Of a stretch of DNA of 64,000 nucleotides, positions 46,823-55,443 are shown one piece after another. Below the pieces are notes generated by a model. It ran no database searches. It saw nothing but the letters and a program-made list of their open reading frames with translations, and had not been told where the DNA came from. The DNA is taken from assembly GCF_902500215.1 (NCBI RefSeq), contig NZ_CABVOU010000027.1, positions 243,406 through 307,405 of the forward strand. Reading direction: 5' to 3'. The stretch comes from Halomonas lysinitropha (GTDB lineage Bacteria; Pseudomonadota; Gammaproteobacteria; Pseudomonadales; Halomonadaceae). Position 1 is the stretch's first letter. Each line of letters opens with the position of its first letter. Made by a program: the position numbers and the translations under genes.

Positions 46823-48208
46823 TTACTGACGGAAGCGCTGGCAGGGGGTCCAGTGCTTCATCAGCAGGAAATAGGTCAGGCCGGCCGGTATCAAGCTGGC
46901 GTACCAGGAAACAGCCGAGAACGATAGGGCAGCGGCGATGCCCACAAGGGTGGCGATCAATGCGGCGTAGTTGACGCCCTGGTAGGGGCCGGTCTCGTCA
47001 TACAGCTTGCCGATGTCCAGGGTGCGGCGACGGATGATGTAGTAGTCGACCACCAGGATGGCGAAGATCGGGCCGAGGAAGGCCGAGTAGGTCTGCACGA
47101 AGAGTTGCAGGCCGGCGGCGGACTCGGGCTGCACCAGCTTCCAGGGGAAGGTGGCGAAGGCCAGCAGACCGACGATCACTGTGGCCACCGGGAACTTCAG
47201 CTTGAACACGTCCATCAGCACATAGGTCGGCGGAACCACGTTGTTGAGTACGTTGGTTGTGACCTGGGCGAAGGCAATGAACAGCAGGGTGGTCATCAGC
47301 AGCGGGGTGTTGTCCACGGCGTTGGCGAACACCTGGATGGGGTCAGCCGTGCCGGTGGCCTCGGACACCATGTAGCCGATCAGGCCCATGAAGAGGGTGC
47401 AGGGCAGGATCGACATGGCGTAGATGGTGGTCAGCAGCGTTGGGCCGGTGCCGTGCTTGTGCTCGCGGGAATAGTCGCTGACGTTGAGCATCATGGTGCT
47501 GTAAATGCCCAAGAACAGCATGGTCGCGCCCCAGAAGGGCATGCCCCAGGAGCCTTCCATGGTCAGCAGGCTGGCGGAGAGCTCGTCACCGTAGCGCTGC
47601 ACCGTGGCGTAGAACATGTACATCAGCGAGGCAAGGATGAAGGCGCTGCCGATGTTCTCCAGCCACTTGATGCCCTGAAAACCCATCACCGACAGGCCGA
47701 TCTGCAGGAACTGGAAGGCGATGAAGTAGAACACCAGGTTGTCGAAGCCGAACAGGGTGGCCGAGACCATGTTCAGGGCGCCGGCACCGATCCAGCTCTG
47801 GAAGCCGTACCAGACCACCGCGGGCACTGCCCTCACCAGCCCGGGGATGCGCGTGCCGGCAAAGCCGAAGGCGCTGCGCGCCTGGACCATGAAGGGGATG
47901 CCGTACTTGTAGCCGGCCGCCCCGTTGATGGCCAGGGCAATGCCGATAACAAAGCAGCCGATGGCGATGGCGAGGGTGGCCTGGATCAGGTTCAAGGTGC
48001 CGACCACGCTGGAGCCCATGGCGAAGGTGCCGATGGAGACGCAGCCGCCGAACCAGGCCAGGAAATAGGAGGGCCGGCCCATGATTCGGGTCTGCTGGGG
48101 AGCCAGGCTCTCCTGACCCGGAGCCTTGGTGCTTTTGTCGCTGGTGGGCGAAGGGGCAGCGGCGATCCCCGCGGCCGCGGTCGTGCTGTCGGGAGTGGGA
48201 TGAGTCAT
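46823..48208 (-). CDS. Second NCS1 family nucleobase:cation symporter
   Basis: A 461-residue permease from a different NCS1 subgroup (cytosine/purine permease-like). YKYGIPFMVQARSAFGFAG and FQSWIGAGALNM are visible; an N-terminal ~35-residue hydrophilic tail rich in Ser, Thr and Ala precedes the membrane part. GAGGA seven bases before ATG 48208 sets the start. It follows the racemase-like gene by 143 bases on the same strand. Confidence 0.9.
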   Translation of the reverse strand: MTHPTPDSTTAAAGIAAAPSPTSDKSTKAPGQESLAPQQTRIMGRPSYFLAWFGGCVSIGTFAMGSSVVGTLNLIQATLAIAIGCFVIGIALAINGAAGYKYGIPFMVQARSAFGFAGTRIPGLVRAVPAVVWYGFQSWIGAGALNMVSATLFGFDNLVFYFIAFQFLQIGLSVMGFQGIKWLENIGSAFILASLMYMFYATVQRYGDELSASLLTMEGSWGMPFWGATMLFLGIYSTMMLNVSDYSREHKHGTGPTLLTTIYAMSILPCTLFMGLIGYMVSEATGTADPIQVFANAVDNTPLLMTTLLFIAFAQVTTNVLNNVVPPTYVLMDVFKLKFPVATVIVGLLAFATFPWKLVQPESAAGLQLFVQTYSAFLGPIFAILVVDYYIIRRRTLDIGKLYDETGPYQGVNYAALIATLVGIAAALSFSAVSWYASLIPAGLTYFLLMKHWTPCQRFRQ

Positions 48209-48351
48209 GGTGATGTCCTCGCAAGTCGTTTCTGTGCTTGTGGTTGTCTTCCGGCAGGGGGCTGCCGTGGAAGGCTTGCGGCGTGGCACGCGCCGGTGGC
48301 GCGATGCGTTCTGGTTGTTCGTTACGGCTATTGATGCACGAAGCGTGCCGT

Positions 48352-49098
48352 TCAGCGCTGCGGCGTCAACTGGGAGAAGCCTTCGAAGCGCCCCGTGAAG
48401 GGCTTGGGCCGGGGGAAGGCGAGGTCGCCATGCTTGCTGGTACAAAGCCCCAGACCGACCAGGGCCTCGGCCAGCTTGACGGCGGCGGTTACCCCCTCGA
48501 CCACCGGCAGGCCGACCTCGCGGCTGATGGTGTCGGTCAGGTCGGCCATGCCGCCGCAGCCCAGCACGATGGCGCCGATGTTGTCCTCGTCGCGGGCCTG
48601 TCGGCACTCGTCAATGATGCGGTTCAGGGCCGCGTCATCATCCGCTTCCAGGTCCAGCACCGGGATCTCCGCGGCGCGCACCCGCCGGCAGTGCTGGTGA
48701 AAACCGTATTGCTCCAGCAGGTGCTCGGCGATGATGCCGGTGCGTCCCAGAGTGGTGACGATGGAGAAGCGGGTGCTGATCAGCGTCGCCATATGGAAGG
48801 CGGCTTCGGCGATCCCGATCACCGGTGCGCGGGTCAACTCGCGAGCGGCCAGCAGACCGGGGTCGCCGAAACAGGCGATCACGTAGGCATCCGCGCCCTC
48901 CCGCTCGCCGGCCAGCACCTCCTCGAGCACGCCGACTGCACTGACGGCCTCGTCGAAGTGGCTCTCGATGGAGACCGGCCCATGGTCGGGATGGCGCGCA
49001 GAGATGCGGGTGCCGGGGGAAGCGATGCGGCTCGCCGCCTCGCCGATCGTGGCCGTCATGCCGGCAGTGGTATTGGGGTTGATGACGCGGATATGCAT
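48352..49098 (-). CDS. Allantoin/hydantoin racemase-like protein
   Basis: Asp/Glu racemase superfamily protein of 248 residues with two-cysteine catalytic pair intact: Cys76 in VIACFGDPGL and Cys181 in IVLGCGGMADL. VINPNTT is the N-terminal substrate loop. Allantoin racemase interconverts the two allantoin enantiomers so that a stereospecific allantoinase can use both; hydantoin racemase is closely related. Context in an allantoin island favours the first. Confidence 0.88.
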   Translation of the reverse strand: MHIRVINPNTTAGMTATIGEAASRIASPGTRISARHPDHGPVSIESHFDEAVSAVGVLEEVLAGEREGADAYVIACFGDPGLLAARELTRAPVIGIAEAAFHMATLISTRFSIVTTLGRTGIIAEHLLEQYGFHQHCRRVRAAEIPVLDLEADDDAALNRIIDECRQARDEDNIGAIVLGCGGMADLTDTISREVGLPVVEGVTAAVKLAEALVGLGLCTSKHGDLAFPRPKPFTGRFEGFSQLTPQR

Positions 49099-49499
49099 GG
49101 TGAGGGCTCTCGGAGGTTAGCTTCGTGGACAATAAATTTTATCTTTGTACACAAAATAGCTCCCGAGGGCACAGTCTGCAAGTGCGGAAATACAACCTGG
49201 AATATAAAAAATATTCTTTAAAATTAATAATTTAGCGTTTTCATGAGCATTCTTCAGAAATGTCACCGCAAGCAGCAACCGGCAATGGCACACGATTCCA
49301 CCTCAAGTGAAGACAAAAACCCATCAATAATGTATACAATAAGAGGTTTCCAGGACCCAACCCTGACCCACGTCGGCTTGGACTTTGCTGGAGGGTTGCG
49401 GACTGAGTGAGCACACTCTATCTTTTCATTGTATACACGTTATGCCACGTCCCGGCGTTCCGTCGGTGTAAGGCGCCAGAACAATCAGGAAGCTCAGCC
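49099..49499. promoter_or_regulatory. A/T-rich divergent control region with three operators
   Basis: This 401-base gap between the racemase-like gene and puuE contains no gene. It is far richer in A/T than its surroundings, especially 49195-49240. It holds two perfect TGTATACA octamers (49331-49338 and 49430-49437) and one variant TGTACACA (49146-49153, in TTTGTACACAAA). The variant lies about 50 bases before the racemase gene; the other two lie 170 and 70 bases before puuE. Confidence 0.65.
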
Positions 49500-50438
49500 A
49501 TGACGCACGTTCCCTCGACCGATTATCCCCGCGACCTGGTCGGTTACGGCCGCACTCCGCCCCACGCCAACTGGCCGGGTGGGGCGAGGATCGCCGTGCA
49601 GTTCGTGCTCAATTATGAGGAAGGCGGCGAGAACTGCGTGCTGCATGGCGATGAGGGCTCCGAGCAGTTCCTCTCCGAGATCATCGGTGCCCCCGCCTTC
49701 CCCGATCGCCATCTGAGCATGGAGTCGATCTACGAGTACGGGTCGCGGGCCGGAGTGTGGCGCATCCTGCGCGAGTTCGAGCGCCGCGGCCTGCCGCTCA
49801 CGGTGTTCGGCGTGGCCATGGCCCTGGAGCGCCACCCCGAGGTGGCCCATGCCTTCAGGGAGCTGGGCCACGAGGTCGCCTGTCACGGCTATCGCTGGAT
49901 CCACTACCAGGAGGTGCCAGAAGAGATCGAGCGTGAGCACCTTAAGAAGGCGATGGCGATCTTCCAGCGCCTCTATGGCGAAAAGCCGCTGGGCTGGTAC
50001 ACCGGTCGCGACAGCCCCAACACTCGGCGGCTGGTGCTCGATGAGGGCGGCTTCCTCTACGATAGCGACTATTACGGCGACGACCTGCCGTTCTGGACCC
50101 GCCAGGCGGACAGCCAGGGCCGTGAGCATGATCATCTGATCGTGCCCTATACCCTGGACAGCAATGACATGCGCTTCGCCGCCCCCCAGGGGTTCAACAC
50201 TGCTGATCACTTCTTCACCTACCTGCGCGACGCCTTCGATGTGCTCTATGCCGAAGGCGAGGAGTCGCCGAAGATGCTCTCGGTGGGCATGCACTGTCGC
50301 CTGCTGGGCCGGCCGGGTCGCTTTCGTGCCCTGCAGCGCTTCCTCGACCATATCGAGGCCCACGACCGGGTCTGGGTGGCGCGCCGTGTGGATATCGCTC
50401 GCCATTGGGCGAAGCATCATCCGGCGCCGGGTAGCTGA
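49500..50438 (+). CDS. puuE: Allantoinase PuuE
   Basis: Polysaccharide-deacetylase-fold allantoinase of 312 residues, opening the allantoin ring to allantoate without metal. DYPRDLVGYGRTPPHANWPG, VLNYEEGGENCVLHGDE and GHEVACHGYRWIHYQ are diagnostic of PuuE as against metal-dependent AllB. AGGAAG at 49487-49492 sets ATG 49500. allE-like and allA follow on the same strand after a repeat-bearing gap of 203 bases. Confidence 0.96.
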   Translation: MTHVPSTDYPRDLVGYGRTPPHANWPGGARIAVQFVLNYEEGGENCVLHGDEGSEQFLSEIIGAPAFPDRHLSMESIYEYGSRAGVWRILREFERRGLPLTVFGVAMALERHPEVAHAFRELGHEVACHGYRWIHYQEVPEEIEREHLKKAMAIFQRLYGEKPLGWYTGRDSPNTRRLVLDEGGFLYDSDYYGDDLPFWTRQADSQGREHDHLIVPYTLDSNDMRFAAPQGFNTADHFFTYLRDAFDVLYAEGEESPKMLSVGMHCRLLGRPGRFRALQRFLDHIEAHDRVWVARRVDIARHWAKHHPAPGS

Positions 50439-50458
50439 CTCCCTTGAGCAGCCGTACC

Positions 50459-50522
50459 GCTCGAGGCTGATCCGGCGACAGGCTTGCGAGGGGGCGCTGT
50501 GAACCCCTCCCTGGGCGCTACC
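50459..50522. repeat. Dispersed intergenic repeat, copy C
   Basis: Begins GCTCGAGGCTGATCCGGCGA and ends GAACCCCTCCCTGGGCGCTA plus CC, matching both ends of copy B (21044-21120). It lies between puuE and the allE-like gene in an otherwise featureless gap. Confidence 0.75.
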
Positions 50523-50641
50523 GATGCCATCCCTGGCATAGGACCCCCTCTTCAGCCTGCACCCGGCGCCTCTCGCCCTGACCTTTGCGGGTCACTCGTA
50601 CAAATCCGGGCTTTCGGCCCCAACGTTTTTCAGGACGCCCC

Positions 50642-51475
50642 ATGAACCAACGTACCTACTATGCCCCCGCCGGCGGCCATCCGCCCCAGACCCAGCTGCT
50701 CTCCGACCGGGCGGTGTTCACCGAGGCCTATGCCGTCATCCCCAAGGGTGTCTTCGGCGACATCGTCACCAGCAATCTGCCGTTCTGGGAGGGCACCCGG
50801 CTGTGGGTGCTGGCACGCCCGCTCTCCGGCTTCGCCGAGACCTTCTCCCAGTACATCATGGAGGTCGCCCCCGGTGGCGGCAGCGAACACCCCGAGCCCG
50901 ACCCCGAGGCCGAGGGCGTGCTCTTCGTGGTGGAGGGCGAGATGACCCTGACGGTGGCCGGCGAGCGCTATCAGATGCAGCCCGGTGGCTACGCCTTCCT
51001 CCCGCCGGGCAGTGACTGGCAGCTCAGGAACGAGGCCGACTCCCCGGTGCGCTTCCACTGGGTGCGCAAGGCCTACGAGCGGGTCGAAGGCATCGAGGTG
51101 CCCGAGGCCTTCGTGGTCAACGAGAATGATATCGCGCTCAACGAGATGCCCGACACCGAGGGGCGCTGGGCCACCACCCGCTTCGTCGACCCGGCCGACA
51201 TGCGCCATGACATGCACGTCAATATCGTCACCTTCCAGCCCGGCGCGGTGATTCCCTTCGACGAGACCCACGTCATGGAGCACGGCCTCTATGTGCTGGA
51301 GGGCAAGGCGGTCTACCACCTCAACCAGGACTGGGTAGAGGTCGAGGCTGGTGACTTCATGTGGTTGCGCGCCTTCTGCCCCCAGGCCTGCTACGCCGGT
51401 GGCCCGGGCCCCTTCCGCTACCTGCTCTACAAGGACGTCAATCGCCACCCGAAGCTGCGCCTTGGTGGTCGCTAG
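50642..51475 (+). CDS. allE: (S)-ureidoglycine aminohydrolase AllE-like
   Basis: Bicupin of 277 residues. The N-terminal cupin (VVEGEMTLTVAGERYQMQPG) and the C-terminal cupin (MEHGLYVLEGKAVYHLNQDW) match Mn-dependent AllE/YlbA, which releases ammonia from (S)-ureidoglycine to give ureidoglycolate. Candidate metal ligands lie in FDETHVMEHG and the later glutamine/His. allA overlaps its end region with AGGAGG at 51475-51480. Confidence 0.92.
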   Translation: MNQRTYYAPAGGHPPQTQLLSDRAVFTEAYAVIPKGVFGDIVTSNLPFWEGTRLWVLARPLSGFAETFSQYIMEVAPGGGSEHPEPDPEAEGVLFVVEGEMTLTVAGERYQMQPGGYAFLPPGSDWQLRNEADSPVRFHWVRKAYERVEGIEVPEAFVVNENDIALNEMPDTEGRWATTRFVDPADMRHDMHVNIVTFQPGAVIPFDETHVMEHGLYVLEGKAVYHLNQDWVEVEAGDFMWLRAFCPQACYAGGPGPFRYLLYKDVNRHPKLRLGGR

Positions 51476-51484
51476 GAGGTCGAC

Positions 51485-51973
51485 ATGCTGGAACTGAAAG
51501 CCGAGCCGCTGACCGCCGAGGCCTTCGCCCCCTTCGGCGACGTCATCGATACGCGAACGGCAGACTGGTTTCCCATCAACGCCGGGCGCACCCGGCGCTA
51601 TCACGACCTGGCGACGGTCGAGACCCTGGGGGAGGGCGCGCGGACGCTGATCAGCATCTTCGTCAGCCAGCCGGTGGAGATACCGCTGGAGCTAGACTTC
51701 CTGGAGCGCCATCCGCTGGGCAGCCAGGCCTTTATGCCGCTCCATGAAGAAAGGTTTGTGGTAGTTGTTGCACCATCGGGCGACAAGATTGATCCCGCCG
51801 AGGTGCGCGCCTTCGTCACCGACGGTCGCCAGGGGGTCAACTACCGTGCCGGCACCTGGCACGCCATCCAGTCGGTGCTGGAGCGGAAAGGGGAGTTCCT
51901 GGTGGTCGACCGCGGCGGCGAAGGGAACAACTGCGACGAGCATCCGCTGGCGGTTCGCGTGACCCTGGTATAA
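51485..51973 (+). CDS. allA: Ureidoglycolate lyase AllA
   Basis: A 162-residue cupin-like lyase splitting ureidoglycolate to glyoxylate and urea. LTAEAFAPFGDVIDT and HPLGSQAFMPL are family blocks; GVNYRAGTWHAIQ and the DRGGEGNNCDE tail complete the active site. AGGAGG four bases upstream. Last enzyme of the visible allantoin route; its glyoxylate would go to Gcl. Confidence 0.95.
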   Translation: MLELKAEPLTAEAFAPFGDVIDTRTADWFPINAGRTRRYHDLATVETLGEGARTLISIFVSQPVEIPLELDFLERHPLGSQAFMPLHEERFVVVVAPSGDKIDPAEVRAFVTDGRQGVNYRAGTWHAIQSVLERKGEFLVVDRGGEGNNCDEHPLAVRVTLV

Positions 51974-52051
51974 GTGCCCATCGGTGGAAGCCGAGGGCCC
52001 AAGGAGCTGGCATCTTGTACGCTCCATAAAGGAGGGCGTCTTGCCGCGAGG

Positions 52052-52747
52052 TCAGGGAAGCGGTCGATTGATGGCGGCGATTGCATCGCCGGTATGCTGC
52101 ACATGATCGGCCAGCAGGCGTCGTGCCTGGTCACTGTCCCGGACCTTGAGGGCCTCAAGGATTTGGCGATGTTCCTGGGTAGATTCGCTCCAGCGGCCAA
52201 GGCGATCCAGGGCCAGGTAGCGTGCTCGCTCTAGCCGCCCCAGCAGGCTTCGGTGGGTCTCTGTGAGGACTGGGTTCTTGGCACCGGCCACGATCAGACC
52301 GTGAATTCGCTGGTTGAGCTCGAAGTAGGCATTCCGATCTCCTTTCTCCAGCAGGCGCTCCAGGCGCTCCTGCAGTGTCTCCAGTCGCTTGAGTTCGGTA
52401 TTCGTCATGCGTTGAGCGGCAAGGCTCGCTGCCAGGCTCTCGATACCGGCTTCCACCTCGAAGAGGTGCTCCAGCTCCTGAGAGTCGATCAGCGATACCT
52501 GAGCGTTGCGGTTGCGCCTCAGAGTCACCAGGCCATCGGTAGCCAGCATCTTCAGGGCTTCGCGCAGCGGTGTGCGGGAAATACCGAGTTGTTCGCACAG
52601 TTCCGGCTCGATCAGCCGCTGACCTGGTGCCAGGCGCCCGTGAACGATCAGGTCATGCAGCGCCTGGTATGCCTCCTCGGCCAGTGAGGGGGTCGTGATG
52701 CGTCTTCGCCCGAGCAGGGCCGCTCCTTCCATCGTCATGTCATCCAT
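52052..52747 (-). CDS. GntR-family (FCD) transcriptional regulator
   Basis: A 231-residue regulator with winged helix (LAEEAYQALHDLIVHGRLAP, then LGISRTPLREALKMLATDGLV) and FCD domain (LFEVEAGIESLAA, FELNQRIHGLI, EHRQILEALKV). It is the last gene of the minus-strand TRAP operon, 55 bases after the racemase-superfamily gene, and probably regulates the divergent TRAP region. It is distinct from the regulator at 44420. Confidence 0.88.
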   Translation of the reverse strand: MDDMTMEGAALLGRRRITTPSLAEEAYQALHDLIVHGRLAPGQRLIEPELCEQLGISRTPLREALKMLATDGLVTLRRNRNAQVSLIDSQELEHLFEVEAGIESLAASLAAQRMTNTELKRLETLQERLERLLEKGDRNAYFELNQRIHGLIVAGAKNPVLTETHRSLLGRLERARYLALDRLGRWSESTQEHRQILEALKVRDSDQARRLLADHVQHTGDAIAAINRPLP

Positions 52748-52802
52748 TCTTCTTTGCTGGGGAGACGCAGTGATTGTCTCCGAACACTTGGTAAATACAC
52801 AA

Positions 52803-53573
52803 TCAGCCGACCGGAGTCACAGACCTGGCAATATCTCGTCCGACCAGGCGTGCCAACGCCACGGGAAGTCCCTTGCAGGGTTTCTCGGGAGGCAGGGCGA
52901 AGCTGCCAGCGGTGGGGGGGGCGGCGCCGAGGTCAACCAGTGCCTGAGCCTGGTGCAGGGCGCAGGTGACACCGTCAAGGGCGGGTACCGGCAGGCGGCT
53001 GGCTACGCTGCGGGCCAGCCCCGCCAGCGGGGCACCGGCGAGGATCAATACATCGGCGCCATCATCCTGTACGGCGCGTTCCGCCAGGGCAACCAGTCTC
53101 TCGCCCTGGTCCTCCTGGATCCGTCCTATGTGCGCCAGCGGCTCGTCCAGGGCACGAATGCTGGCCAGGCGGTCGCTGAACCCGCAGGCTGCAATGGTCT
53201 CCCGATACCAGGCCTGAATGCGCTGGGAGATGGCAATGACGGAGAACCGGCTGCCGACCTGGCAGGCACTGACCAGGGCTGCTTCGGTCATTCCCACGAC
53301 CGGAATCCTCAGGATCTCTCGCAAGGCGGAGAGGCCGGGGTCGCCGAAGGCAGCGACTACCACTGCGTCGTGGTCAGCATGGCACTCGGCGGCAATTTGC
53401 ATGGCGGCATAGCCGCCGATCTGTGCTTCGGCTCGCGTCTCGATATAGGCCACCCCGAACGGAGCGGTGGCCATGGTCAGTTCGGTCCCCGATCGGATGC
53501 TACGGCGTGCCTCGGACTCGATCAGATCGGTCACATCGCCTGAAATGTTGGGGTTGATGACCAGGAGTTTCAT
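52803..53573 (-). CDS. Racemase-superfamily protein lacking the catalytic Cys pair
   Basis: A 256-residue Asp/Glu/hydantoin racemase fold protein aligned well with the 48352 product: VINPN loop, AAFGDPGL and PVVGMTEAAL all match. But the first catalytic Cys is Ala75 (VVVAAFGDPG) and the second is Gly180 (LILAGAPLAGL). A racemase of the two-base type should therefore be inactive, so the protein likely has another reaction or a binding role. The LAGAPLAG block seems to define its own subfamily. ATG 53573 follows AAGGA; the gene lies 38 bases after dctM. Confidence 0.85.
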   Translation of the reverse strand: MKLLVINPNISGDVTDLIESEARRSIRSGTELTMATAPFGVAYIETRAEAQIGGYAAMQIAAECHADHDAVVVAAFGDPGLSALREILRIPVVGMTEAALVSACQVGSRFSVIAISQRIQAWYRETIAACGFSDRLASIRALDEPLAHIGRIQEDQGERLVALAERAVQDDGADVLILAGAPLAGLARSVASRLPVPALDGVTCALHQAQALVDLGAAPPTAGSFALPPEKPCKGLPVALARLVGRDIARSVTPVG

Positions 53574-53611
53574 GGCGTTTTCCTTCAATCGTTATGATTA
53601 TGTAGGTCGGC

Positions 53612-54892
53612 TCAATAGCCCAAGGCGCGGGGAAGCCAGGTGACGATGCCCGGGAAGGCGATGCAGGCAAACAGCATGGCGTACTGGAAGGCGATGAAGG
53701 GCCATGCACTCTTCATGAGCTCGTTGAGGCTGATCCGGGAGATGCCGCACATCACGAACAGCAGCACCCCCACCGGAGGCGTCATCATGCCCACTACCAG
53801 GTTCATCACGAACAGGAAGCCGAACAGAAGCGGGTCAATTCCGTAGGTGAGCGCGATTGGGGCAAGCAGCGGCACCAGCATGATGTAGGCTGCGTTGGAC
53901 TCGATGAACATCCCCACCCCGATCAGTAGCACCATCACTAGCAGCAGGAATACCAGCGGATCTTGAGTGAAGTCCTGAAGCCAGCTAGTCAACTGCATGG
54001 GAATCAGGTCGAGAGTAAAAGCGAAGGTCATGGTCGAGGCAAAGGCTATCAGCGCGCCTACCATGGCGGCGGTGACAGCGGCATTGAACATTGCCCGTGG
54101 CAGGTCACTGAGGCGCAACTGGCGTGTCACGAAGAAGCCTATGAGCAAGGCGTACACCACAGCGATCGCCGCTCCCTCGGTAGGAGTGAAGGCCCCGGCA
54201 ACAATGCCGCCGACCACCACGAAGGGCATCAGGAGTATCGGCAGAGCGCGCCAGGTTTGAATCAGCACATGCTTAAGACCGAGCTCGCCGCCGACCAGTG
54301 GATATCGGCGCCGCATGGAGATAAAGGTGGCCAGCCCCATGAAGCCAAGCGCCAGGATGATGCCCGGCACCACACCTGCCATGAACAGACCACCAACCGA
54401 GACTGAGGAGCCAGCCATCAGGGCGTAGACGATCATGGCATTACTCGGCGGGATGATGGCGCCAAGGTTTGCCGCCGAAGCTACCACCGCACTGCTGTAG
54501 CCGGTGCCATACTGCTGGCGCATGGACGGCACCAGCGAGCTGCCCAGGGCACTGGCGCTGGCGACGGCGGCCCCGCTCACTGCTGCGAGCACCATGCCGG
54601 CGACGATAGCCACGTGGGCTAGCCCACCGTGCACGCGGCCCACCAGTGAGTTGGCAAAGTCCACCAGGCGCTGAAGTATGCCCGCCGCCACCATCAGCTC
54701 GCCTGCCAACATGAACAATGGGATGGCCATCAGCGGGAAGCTATTGACCGAGTGCATCATGCGCTGAGGCAGTATCGAGAAGTCCAAGCCGCCGACATGG
54801 AGGCCGACCAGAGAAGCGACGCCCAGTGCAAAGGCCAGGGGCATGCGCAACAGCGCGAAGCTCAAGAAGGTGAAGATGATGGCCGGCGTCAT
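53612..54892 (-). CDS. TRAP transporter large permease (DctM), system 1
   Basis: A 426-residue DctM-type permease with about 12 TM helices. SGAAVASASALGSSLVPSM and IIPPSNAMIVYALMAGSSVS are the conserved re-entrant loops, and GMMTPPVGVLLFVMCGIS the C-terminal one. It overlaps dctQ by four bases. First-copy transporter of the divergon, substrate unknown. Confidence 0.95.
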   Translation of the reverse strand: MTPAIIFTFLSFALLRMPLAFALGVASLVGLHVGGLDFSILPQRMMHSVNSFPLMAIPLFMLAGELMVAAGILQRLVDFANSLVGRVHGGLAHVAIVAGMVLAAVSGAAVASASALGSSLVPSMRQQYGTGYSSAVVASAANLGAIIPPSNAMIVYALMAGSSVSVGGLFMAGVVPGIILALGFMGLATFISMRRRYPLVGGELGLKHVLIQTWRALPILLMPFVVVGGIVAGAFTPTEGAAIAVVYALLIGFFVTRQLRLSDLPRAMFNAAVTAAMVGALIAFASTMTFAFTLDLIPMQLTSWLQDFTQDPLVFLLLVMVLLIGVGMFIESNAAYIMLVPLLAPIALTYGIDPLLFGFLFVMNLVVGMMTPPVGVLLFVMCGISRISLNELMKSAWPFIAFQYAMLFACIAFPGIVTWLPRALGY

Positions 54893-55443
54893 GACGGGGT
54901 TCCTCCGTGACGTTCCGGGGCGCTGGGTAGCGGCTCCAGGCCCAGGGCCTGAGCCACAAGATGCAGGCAGCTATGTGCTGCGCAGACCAGCACAGCAATA
55001 TAGAAGAGGGCGGCAGTGACCGGCAGGGTCGGCATCATCTCCTGCCACTTGCTGGCCACGGCACCGATGCTGATCCAGAACAGTGCGGCCATCATGGCGG
55101 CACCTACCCAGGACATCAGCTGTGCGAGCCGGCGTTGAAGGAACTCCGGAAAATGAGTCACCAGGGCATCGATGCCCACGTGGATACCGACCTTAATGCC
55201 GTGGGGAATGGCCAGGAAGATCGCCCATACGAAGAACAGCCGCGAAAGCTCATCGGCAGAGTCGATGGAACTCGACAGAACATAGCGGCTGAATACCTGG
55301 GCTGACACGAGCAGCGTCATCATGCCCATCGCCACAAGAATCGCGTAGTACGAGCTGCGATCCAGGATTATCAGTCCGCGCAGGAAAGAACGCTTGAAGG
55401 GGCTGGAGGCGGTTGCCCCCAGCCGGTTCCATGCAGGTGTCAC
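54889..55443 (-). CDS. TRAP transporter small permease (DctQ), system 1
   Basis: A 184-residue, four-TM DctQ protein with the family patterns FSRYVLSSSIDSADELSRLF and LAIPHGIKVGIHVGIDAL. It begins with GTG at 55443 inside the end of dctP (GTGA overlap) and overlaps dctM at its own end. Confidence 0.92.
   Translation of the reverse strand: MTPAWNRLGATASSPFKRSFLRGLIILDRSSYYAILVAMGMMTLLVSAQVFSRYVLSSSIDSADELSRLFFVWAIFLAIPHGIKVGIHVGIDALVTHFPEFLQRRLAQLMSWVGAAMMAALFWISIGAVASKWQEMMPTLPVTAALFYIAVLVCAAHSCLHLVAQALGLEPLPSAPERHGGTPS

Noticed and set aside
49290..49310. Possible sigma-54 promoter (TGGCAC element)
   Set aside because: The -12 element GC dinucleotide at correct spacing is missing.
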